Assembly (NCBI GenBank): GCA_030537635.1
Contig: JAUNVM010000011.1
Span: 26,997 to 69,163, forward strand
Reading direction: 5' to 3'
Source: Flaviflexus sp.
GTDB lineage: Bacteria > Actinomycetota > Actinomycetes > Actinomycetales > Actinomycetaceae
Length of the DNA: 42,167 nt
Every line of letters starts with the position of its first letter. Position 1 is the stretch's first letter. Shown here in pieces: positions 17,827 through 25,138 of this stretch. The notes beneath the pieces are model-generated. The model was not told where the DNA came from, made no database searches, and saw nothing but the letters and a program-made list of their open reading frames with translations. Both the position numbers and the translations under genes were made by a program.

Positions 17827-18839
17827 TGAACACCCACGAACTTCCGATGATCCTCTTCACCGTCATTGCGCAGATGTGCGTGGGGGCCTTCATCACCCTC
17901 GGCATCATCACCGTCGTTGGGCGCGCCAAGTATGACAAGGTGACGGTTGAGCGAGTGACCGAGCCGGCCCTGTTCGCCATCGGCCCCGCCCTCGTGGCCG
18001 GGCTTGCTGTGTCCATGCTCCACATGAACGACGTCATGCACACGCTCAACGTGCTGCGCCACTGGGATTCGTCCTGGCTGAGCCGCGAGATCATCTTCGG
18101 CTGCGCCTTTGCCGGAGCCGGCTTCCTCTTCGCGGTTTCGCAGTGGTACAAGCTGTTCAGCTACCAGATCCGCCAGGTCCTTGCCGTTATCGCCGCCTTC
18201 TTCGGCATCTGCCTCGTCTACTCGATGAGCCAGATCTACTACAGCCTCAAGGCCGTGCCCGCCTGGCACACGTGGATCGTTCCCTTCCACTTTGCCGGCA
18301 CGACGATTCTGCTTGGCGCCCTCGCCGTGGGCACGGCGATCATGGCCACCATCTCCTACCGGTTCCGTGAGGCCCCGGGTTCGGGCCATCCGGTCCGCAA
18401 GGAGACCGAGGAGGACCGTCCCTCGGGCGGCGGCCTGCTGACCAAGCTGCGCCGGGCACCTGCTCCGGCCGCCGAGGATCGTGACGCGCAGTGGGAGATG
18501 GCGACGCGGACCCTGCAGGCAATTGCCGTCGTGACGGCGCTGACCGGCACCGCCATCCTCATCTCCTACATCCTCCACATCTCCGATCTTGCCGGCGGGG
18601 ATCCGGTGGCTCAGGCCTCGGCCGGGGTGTTTGCGGGCGGCTTCTTCTTCGTCCGCCTCGCCCTCCTCGCCATCGCCGCCATCCTTCTCGCCCTGTTCAC
18701 CTTCCGCACCGCGAGCAAGCAGCTCGACTCTCCGGCGCCGCTCACCTGGATCATCTCGATCGCCTTCGCGCTCGCCTTTGTCGCGGAGCTCATGGGCCGC
18801 TCCCTGCACTACGACTCGATGATGCGGATCGGGATTTAA
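17826..18839 (+). CDS. dmsC: DMSO reductase membrane anchor DmsC
   Basis: The 337-residue integral membrane protein has about eight hydrophobic segments and the DmsC opening (NTHELPMILFTVIAQMCVGAFI). It binds menaquinol, oxidises it and feeds electrons to DmsB. The ATG at 17826 overlaps the dmsB stop (TGATG) and has AAGGAG at 17815-17820. A soluble charged loop near residues 185-225 (KETEEDRPSGGG) separates the fifth and sixth segments. The next dmsA copy follows after 13 bases. Confidence 0.93.
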   Translation: MNTHELPMILFTVIAQMCVGAFITLGIITVVGRAKYDKVTVERVTEPALFAIGPALVAGLAVSMLHMNDVMHTLNVLRHWDSSWLSREIIFGCAFAGAGFLFAVSQWYKLFSYQIRQVLAVIAAFFGICLVYSMSQIYYSLKAVPAWHTWIVPFHFAGTTILLGALAVGTAIMATISYRFREAPGSGHPVRKETEEDRPSGGGLLTKLRRAPAPAAEDRDAQWEMATRTLQAIAVVTALTGTAILISYILHISDLAGGDPVAQASAGVFAGGFFFVRLALLAIAAILLALFTFRTASKQLDSPAPLTWIISIAFALAFVAELMGRSLHYDSMMRIGI

Positions 18840-18852
18840 AGAAGGGACTGAC

Positions 18853-21306
18853 ATGACAATTTCAGCTACCCCCACGAGCCACGAGTCAGGCCTGTCGCGC
18901 CGCTCATTCATGAAGTGGTCCGGGGTGGCCGGCGGGGCTGCCGCCCTCGTTGCCGCCACCGCCACCGACCTCGGTATGCCCGCCTCCCCCGCGCAGGCAA
19001 CGGAGGGCATGGAGGGCGTGGATGAGACGGTCTGGTCCGCCTGCATCGTCAACTGCGGTTCGCGCTGTCCGCTGCGCCTGCAGGTCAAGGACGGCACCGT
19101 GGTGCGCGTCCTGCCCGATTCCACCGGCGATAACACGCTCCTCAATCGCAATATTCGGGCCTGCGTGCGCGGGCGCAACATGCGCCAGCGCATCTACAAC
19201 CCGGACCGGATCAAGACCCCGCTCAAGCGCGTGGGCAAGAAGCGCTCGGATGGCGAATTCGAGGAGATCTCGTGGGATGAGGCCCTCGACCTCATCGCCG
19301 AGAAGCTGCGCTACACGATCGACACGTACGGCAATGAGGCGATCTACAAGAACTACGGTTCGGGCGTGTGGAATGCGCACGTGGCGAACTCCGGTGGCTG
19401 GGGCCGCCTGTTCAACCTGCTCGGTGGGTTCCTCGGCTACTACGGCAACTACTCCTACCTGCAGATCTCGCAGTGCACCCGCTACTTCTACGGCAGCCCG
19501 GACGAGCAGATCTCCAACTCCTTCGAGGATGCAATCGAGAATTCGAAGCTGCTCGTCCTGTGGGGAAATAACCCGCAGGAGACCCGCATGTCCGGCGGCG
19601 GCAACACCTTCACCTCCGCCTACGCGAAGAAGGCGGGGCTGAAGATCATCGTGGTCGATCCGCGCTATTCGGATTCCGCCTCGGTGCTCGCCGATGACTG
19701 GATTGCACTCAAGCCGGGAACCGATGCCGCCCTCATCGCCGGCATGGCCCACGTCATGATCTCCGAGAACCTCCACGACCAGGACTTCCTCGATAAGTAC
19801 TGCGTGGGCTTCGACGAGGAGCACATGCCCGAGGGCGCCCCGAAGAACGCCTCCTACCGGGCCTACATCGAGGGCAAGGGCGAAGACGGTGTGGAGAAGA
19901 CCCCCGAGTGGGCGGAACAGATCACCGGCGTGCCGGCCAACCGCATCCGCCAGTTCGCCCGCGAGGTTGCGCTCACCAAGCCCTGCAACATCACCCAGGG
20001 CTGGGGCCCGCAGCGTCACGCTAATGGTGAGAATCAGGCCAATGCCATCTACCTGCTCGCCTGCCTCACCGGCAACGTCGGCATTCCCGGCGGCGGCACC
20101 GGCGGGCGCGAGGGCTACCTGTGGCCCTATTCGAAGTGGCTGGATGATGGTGAGAACCCGGTTAAGGCGACGATCTCCTGCTACAAGTGGACCGATGCGA
20201 TCGACCACGGCGAGGAGATGACCGCGACGAAGGACGGCGTCCAGGGCGTGGATCGCCTGCCCACCGGCATTAAGTTCATGCTCGTCTACGGCTCGAACAT
20301 GCTGGCCTCCCAGCACGGCGACATCAATCGCACGCGGGAGATCCTCGACGATGACACCAAGTGTGAATTCATTGTGGGCATGGACAACCAGATGAACGCG
20401 TCGATGAAGCTGTGCGATCTCGTCCTGCCGGATACGACGACGGCCGAACGCTGGGATTTCGTGCCCTCCGAATACACCGGGGACATGGCCTACGAAATCA
20501 TGGTCCACCAGGCCATCGAGCCCCTGTATGAGTCCCGTTCCTCGATCGAGGTCACCACCGAGCTTGCCCACCGCCTCGGCGTTGGCGAGGAATTCGCCGC
20601 CGGCAAGAAGACCTCGGAGGACTGGGCCCGCCACATTCAGGAAGAGACCCGCAAGGACTTCCCGCAGTTCCCCACCTTTGAGGAGATGAAGGAACTCGGC
20701 GTCTACCGCTACACCGACCCGAATGGGCTCACCGTGGCTCTCAAGGACTTCCGCGAGGATCCCGAAGCCAATCCGTTGGACACCCCCTCGGGCAAGATCG
20801 AGATCTATTCGGAGCAGCTGGCCAAGCTGGCCGAGGAGTGGGAATTCCCCAATCCCAAGGCCGGCGATGTCATCACCCCGATTCCCGCCTACGTGGAGAC
20901 CTGGGAGGGCCAGGCCGAGGCCAAGGAGAACAAGGACTATCCCCTCCAGTGCATCGGCCACCACTTCAAGGGCCGCACGCACTCGACCTACGGCAACCTC
21001 CAGCGCAACCGCGAGGCGCACCATCAGCGCGTGTGGATCAACCAGGTGGATGCTCAGGCCCGCGGCATCGCCAATGACGATCTCGTCGAGGTGTTCAATG
21101 ATCGGGGCCGGATCCGGCTGCCCGCCATGGTCACCGCCCGGATCGTCCCCGGCGTCATCTCCGTGCCCCAGGGCGCCTGGATCGACCTCGATGCCGACGG
21201 CGTGGACAACGGTGGAGCGGTCAACATGCTGACCAGCCTCCACCCGACCCCGCTTGCCAAGGGCAACGGCCAGCACACCTCCCTCGTGCAGGTCGTCAAG
21301 GCCTAA
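18853..21306 (+). CDS. dmsA: DMSO reductase-type molybdoenzyme, catalytic subunit (second copy)
   Basis: The 817-residue paralogue of the first DmsA has the same architecture: Tat signal (SRRSFMKW, residues 15-22; AQA near residue 49), [4Fe-4S] ligands Cys64, 68, 72 and 104, a YS motif with Ser near residue 201 as the expected Mo ligand (here GNYSYLQ), and GNNPQETRMSGGG. It is shorter than the first copy by about 32 residues and diverges around the active-site entrance (for example FLGYYGNYSYLQ against YLDHYSDYSTTE), which suggests a different substrate range. AAGGGA lies seven bases upstream. It closes the operon, before a strong terminator. E. coli ynfEF is a known precedent for two catalytic subunits sharing one B and one C subunit. 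Confidence 0.95.
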   Translation: MTISATPTSHESGLSRRSFMKWSGVAGGAAALVAATATDLGMPASPAQATEGMEGVDETVWSACIVNCGSRCPLRLQVKDGTVVRVLPDSTGDNTLLNRNIRACVRGRNMRQRIYNPDRIKTPLKRVGKKRSDGEFEEISWDEALDLIAEKLRYTIDTYGNEAIYKNYGSGVWNAHVANSGGWGRLFNLLGGFLGYYGNYSYLQISQCTRYFYGSPDEQISNSFEDAIENSKLLVLWGNNPQETRMSGGGNTFTSAYAKKAGLKIIVVDPRYSDSASVLADDWIALKPGTDAALIAGMAHVMISENLHDQDFLDKYCVGFDEEHMPEGAPKNASYRAYIEGKGEDGVEKTPEWAEQITGVPANRIRQFAREVALTKPCNITQGWGPQRHANGENQANAIYLLACLTGNVGIPGGGTGGREGYLWPYSKWLDDGENPVKATISCYKWTDAIDHGEEMTATKDGVQGVDRLPTGIKFMLVYGSNMLASQHGDINRTREILDDDTKCEFIVGMDNQMNASMKLCDLVLPDTTTAERWDFVPSEYTGDMAYEIMVHQAIEPLYESRSSIEVTTELAHRLGVGEEFAAGKKTSEDWARHIQEETRKDFPQFPTFEEMKELGVYRYTDPNGLTVALKDFREDPEANPLDTPSGKIEIYSEQLAKLAEEWEFPNPKAGDVITPIPAYVETWEGQAEAKENKDYPLQCIGHHFKGRTHSTYGNLQRNREAHHQRVWINQVDAQARGIANDDLVEVFNDRGRIRLPAMVTARIVPGVISVPQGAWIDLDADGVDNGGAVNMLTSLHPTPLAKGNGQHTSLVQVVKA

Positions 21307-21722
21307 GCGACCCGGCACCAATCCCGAGGCGGGAGCGGATCAGTCCGCTCCCGCCTCCGCTTATTCCTCGCAAGCAATCCCGCACAACCCCCACCCATAA
21401 CGACACGCTGCCATCCGCCTCCCACGACGACGCGCTGCCATCTACCGGGCGCTGCCGCCTATGCTCTCCGTCTGCTCGACCAGCCCGCGGTGTCCCCGTC
21501 ACGCTTCCGCGGAAACGCGGTGTTGTGGAGGTCCATTTGCGGCTCCAGCGGCGTGTACCCGCACGCATCTAGATCCTCGCTCGGGGCTGAGCCACCGCCC
21601 CGCACACCCGCCACCTCGATAGGCATGCGGATGAGCGGTGAATTATTCAAAAAGTGGACACTTCCCAGGTCAGAGAGAAGCCCCGCTAGGCTGGAGCTAC
21701 TGATGCCCCACGAGGAGGACCC
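21307..21722. other. Intergenic region between dmsA2 and the GCS2-type ligase
   Basis: Apart from the terminator at 21326-21357 no gene is supported. A 16-base direct repeat with one mismatch is seen (21400-21415 and 21427-21442, core CGCTGCCATC), with a third partial copy near 21450. TAGGCT at 21687-21692 is a possible -10 for the ligase gene. The open frames crossing this region are chance readings. Confidence 0.45.
21326..21357 (+). terminator. Terminator of the dmsABCA operon
   Basis: A perfect 14-bp stem pairs 21326-21339 with 21344-21357 (arm GAGGCGGGAGCGGA, loop TCAG). It is followed by CGCTTATTCC. It lies 20 bp after the dmsA2 stop. Confidence 0.8.
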
Positions 21723-23201
21723 ATGGGACGCGACATCACGAGTGCTGAATACTCCGGCCAGCAGCGGCGCGAATATCGCCAGACGCTGCGTCAAAACCTG
21801 GATCTTTTTGAGTCGTATCTCGACCGGGCCGAGTTCATCACCGATGGCACGATCGGCCTCGAGGTGGAGATGAACCTTGTCGATGACGACATGCAGCCAG
21901 CATGCCGCGCCGTGGAGCTGCTGGAAAGGGTGGAGCTCGAGGAATTCACCCACGAGATCGGCACCTTCAACATCGAAATGAACTATCCCGTCCTCCATCC
22001 GGCCGGCCGGGGACTTGCCGACATCGAGGACGGCCTCATCGAACGGCTCACCTACGTCGACAACAAGGCTGCCGAGCTTGGCTGCCACCTGTTGCCCATC
22101 GGTCACCTCCCCACCGTGGACGAGGAGCTACTCACCTCCGATCATTGGCGCACCCCGGGCAACCGCTATCTCGCCTTGGAGAATGCGGTACTGCAGTCTC
22201 GCGGCGAGGATATTCACCTCGAGATTGCCGGCCAGACCGAATACGTCGACCTGTACATGCCCTCAATTTCCCCGGAGGCCGTGTGCACCTCGGCCCAGCT
22301 GCACCTTCAGGTGGCCCCCGAGGAGTTTGCGCCCACGTGGAATGCCGCGCAGGCAATTGCCGGACCGCAGGTGGCCCTCGCCGCGAATTCGCCTTTCCTG
22401 CTGGGCAAGCAGCTGTGGCACGAAACCCGGATCGCCACCTTCCAGCAGTCGATCGATACTCGCCCGCCGGAGCACGCCGCCCAGGGGATTCGTCCGCGCG
22501 TGTGGTTTGGCGAGCGCTGGATCACCTCGATGTTTGATCTCTTTGAGGAAAACGTTCGCTACTTCCCGCCGCTCCTTCCCGAATCCCGGGTCATGGCGGA
22601 GCAGCCGATGACGAATGAGGATGCCGCTCCCATCCTCCACGAGCTCGTGCTCCACAACGGAACCGTGTGGCGGTGGAACCGTCCCATCTACGATCCCGGT
22701 TCCTCCCTGCCCCACCTGCGGATCGAGAACCGGCTGCTGCCGGCCGGGCCCACGGTGCTGGACATGGTGGCCAATGCGGCCTTCTTCTACGGGCTCATGT
22801 ACGAGATGATTCGCGAGCGCCGCCCCATGTGGTCCCGAATGAGTTTTGCGAGAGCTCGTGAGCAGTTCTACGACTGCGCCCGCTACGGGCTCGATGCTCG
22901 GGTGGATTGGCCACGGCTCGGCCGGGTCCGTGTCGGCGAGCTGCTCGCCGAGGAGCTTATCCCGCAGGCGGCGAGCGGCATGACGGCGCTGGGAATCGAC
23001 TCCGATCTTGTCACCCGCTACACCGAGGTGCTCTCCGAACGTGCCCGCACCGGGCGCAATGGGGCGAGGTGGCAGATCGAGGCGGTCAAGCGGCTCGAGT
23101 CCATGGGCGCAAGCCGGGGTGAAGCGCTCACCGAGATGACCCGGCTGTATCGCAACCACATACTCTCCTCCGCCCCGGTGCACACCTGGCCGCTGCCCTA
23201 G
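21723..23201 (+). CDS. Glutamate-cysteine ligase-family (GCS2) carboxylate-amine ligase
   Basis: The 492-residue protein belongs to the GCS2 glutamate-cysteine ligase fold. It has the early LEVEMNLVDDD strand (about residue 47), the THEIGTFNIEMNYP block (about 76) that carries the metal-binding glutamates of the family, the TSAQLHLQV block and the late LRIENRLLPAGPTVLDMVANAAF segment. It would activate a carboxylate with ATP and join it to an amine. No glutathione synthetase gene is nearby and actinobacteria normally use mycothiol, so a role in glutathione synthesis is doubtful. GAGGAGG lies a few bases before the ATG. It has its own terminator, so it appears to be a separate transcription unit inside the molybdenum island. 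The exact reaction is unknown. Confidence 0.8.
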   Translation: MGRDITSAEYSGQQRREYRQTLRQNLDLFESYLDRAEFITDGTIGLEVEMNLVDDDMQPACRAVELLERVELEEFTHEIGTFNIEMNYPVLHPAGRGLADIEDGLIERLTYVDNKAAELGCHLLPIGHLPTVDEELLTSDHWRTPGNRYLALENAVLQSRGEDIHLEIAGQTEYVDLYMPSISPEAVCTSAQLHLQVAPEEFAPTWNAAQAIAGPQVALAANSPFLLGKQLWHETRIATFQQSIDTRPPEHAAQGIRPRVWFGERWITSMFDLFEENVRYFPPLLPESRVMAEQPMTNEDAAPILHELVLHNGTVWRWNRPIYDPGSSLPHLRIENRLLPAGPTVLDMVANAAFFYGLMYEMIRERRPMWSRMSFARAREQFYDCARYGLDARVDWPRLGRVRVGELLAEELIPQAASGMTALGIDSDLVTRYTEVLSERARTGRNGARWQIEAVKRLESMGASRGEALTEMTRLYRNHILSSAPVHTWPLP

Positions 23202-23229
23202 GCGCTCTTCCAGGAACGATTCACCAACG

Positions 23230-23260
23230 CAAAGAAGCGAGGATCAACCTCGCTTCTTTG
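23230..23260. terminator. Bidirectional terminator after the GCS2-type ligase
   Basis: A perfect 13-bp stem pairs 23230-23242 with 23248-23260 (arm CAAAGAAGCGAGG, loop ATCAA). The A-rich 5' end and T-rich 3' end allow termination in both directions, for the ligase gene and for the convergent DUF6457-like gene. Confidence 0.8.
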
Positions 23261-23287
23261 CTGTGTGCTGCGCGCCTGGGCGCCGGG

Positions 23288-23572
23288 TTAGTCCTCGCTC
23301 GGATTGTCTTCCTCGTAGCGGGCGACGAGATCCTTGACCTGGGTGATGAGGTCGAGGGGTTCGCCCTTACCGCGTCCTGCGGCCAGCCCGATAAGGAAGG
23401 CGGTGAGCGGGGCGCCGGGGCGGGAGGGGCCGTGGGCAACCTTGCCGATGAGGGCGAGCATGGGTCCCTTGACCTGCTCCATCACCTCGGGCTCGATGCT
23501 CAGCTCGGATTCCACCGCCGCCACCCAGGCGTGCATCCGCTCCATCTTCTTCGGATCGTCCTTGCGTGCCAT
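23288..23572 (-). CDS. DUF6457-like small protein
   Basis: The 94-residue soluble protein has a helical pattern with the segments MHAWVAAVESEL, AHGPSRPGAPLTAFLIGLAAG and a C-terminal acidic helix. This matches, from memory, the DUF6457 type found in actinobacteria next to or fused to MobA-like nucleotidyltransferases. Its role is not known; the context suggests molybdenum-cofactor handling. Two adjacent ATGs occur at 23575 and 23572; the second is chosen because AGGAG then lies at the normal distance of four bases. It is divergent from the TorD-type gene across 67 bp containing a 10-bp palindrome. Confidence 0.7.
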   Translation of the reverse strand: MARKDDPKKMERMHAWVAAVESELSIEPEVMEQVKGPMLALIGKVAHGPSRPGAPLTAFLIGLAAGRGKGEPLDLITQVKDLVARYEEDNPSED

Positions 23573-23615
23573 CATGCTCCTTTACCTCGGCTCTTGAAAT
23601 TGGGCTTCTCCTACT

Positions 23616-23625
23616 AGACTAGTCT
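23616..23625. promoter_or_regulatory. Palindrome in the divergent DUF6457/torD promoter region
   Basis: AGACTAGTCT is a perfect 10-bp palindrome. Overlapping TAnnnT hexamers can be read on both strands (TAGACT at 23615-23620 and TAGTCT at 23620-23625 on the plus strand). It lies 15 bp before the torD-type GTG and about 45 bp before the divergent start. It may be an operator or overlapping -10 elements; this is tentative. Confidence 0.3.
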
Positions 23626-23639
23626 CAGAAAGGAATCCC

Positions 23640-24272
23640 GTGTACTCATCTCTTCCTTCCCCTGACCGGCTTGATCGCCTGGCCGCCGCCTTTGCCACGC
23701 TCGGGCGGCTGCACCTCACCTCCCCCACCGCGGACGAGCTCGACCAGATCCACCGGCTGCGCGGTGACTGGCCGCTTGCGGGCGGAGATTCTGATATTGG
23801 GCTAGCCGAGCTGGCCCGCTCGGAACAGGCGCAAGAGGATGCGACGGAGATTCGCCGGGACCATAATCTCCTCTACGGCGTGCTTGCTCAGGCCGATGTT
23901 CACCCTTACGAGTCGGTGCACCGCTCCCTTGAGGGGATCGTCTTTGACGAGGAAACCCTCGCGGTGCGCGAGGCTTACCGGCAGCTCGGCCTGCAGGCGC
24001 CGCGGCTCAACAAGGAACCCGATGATCACATCGGACTCGAGTTCTCCTTCATATCCCAGTCCTGCCTGCGTGCCTTGGATGCGCTGGAGGCGGATAACCG
24101 TTCCGAGGCTGAGCGGGTCTATGTCATCGGCGTGCGGTTCATGACCGAGCACATCCTCCAGTGGGCCCCGCTCATGCTCGAGACGGCCGCTGAGAAGGCC
24201 CGCACCCACTTCTATCGCGGCGTCATGTACCTGTCGCTGGGCGCGATTGCCGACTATGAGGGTGGGGCGTGA
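23640..24272 (+). CDS. TorD/DmsD-family molybdoenzyme chaperone
   Basis: The 210-residue, all-helical protein matches the TorD family, cytosolic chaperones that bind the Tat signal of DMSO/TMAO reductases and hold them until the cofactor is inserted. The family hallmark is the central PYESVHRSLEG segment (about residues 89-99) and the NKEPDDHIGLEFSFIS block (about 123-138, including the conserved E-P-D-D-H-I and E-(F/L)-x-F core). Both are well preserved. The start is GTG 23640, with AAAGGA five bases upstream. It overlaps the next gene by GTGA. With two Tat-signal DmsA proteins encoded 2-9 kb upstream and no other TorD in the window, it probably serves both. Confidence 0.9.
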   Translation: MYSSLPSPDRLDRLAAAFATLGRLHLTSPTADELDQIHRLRGDWPLAGGDSDIGLAELARSEQAQEDATEIRRDHNLLYGVLAQADVHPYESVHRSLEGIVFDEETLAVREAYRQLGLQAPRLNKEPDDHIGLEFSFISQSCLRALDALEADNRSEAERVYVIGVRFMTEHILQWAPLMLETAAEKARTHFYRGVMYLSLGAIADYEGGA

Positions 24273-25117
24273 GCCTCCGAGCAGTCCACGCTTGGCTGCG
24301 GGCACATCCCGGCCCGATCGCCTTTGCCTCCTCCCCCGGCCGGGTTGATGATCCCGCGATCCGCCTCATTCTCGGCGCCCACCCCGAACCCCACGAGATC
24401 ATCGAATGCCTCAATCTGGGGGCGGACCGGGTGGGCTTTTTCGACCTGCCGCCCGCGCTCGAGCCGCTCATGGAGCTCTTGGACGCCGCCGGCCTGGGTT
24501 CTCTCCTTGGCCCCGCCGCCGGCGAACACGCCCCCGCCGAGATCATTGAGGCAGATCATGTGCCGCACGGGCGACGAGAGATCTTCGGTCTCGGCGCTGG
24601 ACCCGAGCTGCCGGATGAGGGGGCGGAGCCGCGGCTGCGACTGCGCAAGGCGGTGCGCGAGCTGATGACCACCCACGAGGTTGACTACGCCCTGCTCGCC
24701 GAGGTCGACGGCCCCGGCCTCGCCCTGGTGGCCTCGGGCTGCGTGGCCTGCGGAGTGTGCGAAAAGGCCTGTCCAACCGGTGCCCTCACCCTTCGGCGCC
24801 TGCCGAGCGGGCCCGGCCGAGCGATTGTCACCCTCGCCGAGATTGACGCCTCCTGCATTGCCTGCGAGGCCTGCATCGACCTCTGTCCCGTCGAGGCACT
24901 TAGCGCGCCCACCCCCACGAGCTGGGAGCAGGCGCTTAGCGAGGAGCGGGCACGCCCCCTCGCCTCCGTGCCGGTGCGCGAATGCGAGCGATGCAAGGCG
25001 CCGGTTCCACTGCGCGAAGGTACAGCCCTGTGCCCCACCTGCGAGGCCCAGCGGGCCAATCCCTTCGCCGTGCGGTGGCCCGAGGGTGTGCCAAAGCCGC
25101 CCGGGGTGAACTTCTAG
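24269..25117 (+). CDS. Ferredoxin-type protein with two 4Fe-4S sites and a C-terminal CxxC pair
   Basis: The 282-residue cytosolic protein has three parts. Residues 1-145 form a domain I do not recognise (it includes DRVGFFDLP and a conserved-looking ECLNLGAD). Residues 158-168 and 196-206 are two classic [4Fe-4S] sets (CVACGVCEKACP, CIACEACIDLCP), as in bacterial ferredoxins. Residues 239-258 hold CERC and CPTC spaced like a zinc ribbon. The GTG start overlaps the torD-type stop by four bases (GTGA), so both are made together. The pairing suggests a role in maturing or electron-loading the DMSO reductases, perhaps in analogy to NapF, but that is inference. It is convergent with the mogA-moaE gene across 21 bp. 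Confidence 0.8.
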   Translation: MSLRAVHAWLRAHPGPIAFASSPGRVDDPAIRLILGAHPEPHEIIECLNLGADRVGFFDLPPALEPLMELLDAAGLGSLLGPAAGEHAPAEIIEADHVPHGRREIFGLGAGPELPDEGAEPRLRLRKAVRELMTTHEVDYALLAEVDGPGLALVASGCVACGVCEKACPTGALTLRRLPSGPGRAIVTLAEIDASCIACEACIDLCPVEALSAPTPTSWEQALSEERARPLASVPVRECERCKAPVPLREGTALCPTCEAQRANPFAVRWPEGVPKPPGVNF

Positions 25118-25138
25118 CCTGAGGGTCAGCCGGCCCGG

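Noticed and set aside
18904..21321. Long minus-strand open frame (805 codons) opposite dmsA2
   Set aside because: It is a shadow of the dmsA2 gene, with no ribosome site and a low-complexity Gly/Val/Asp/Leu product.
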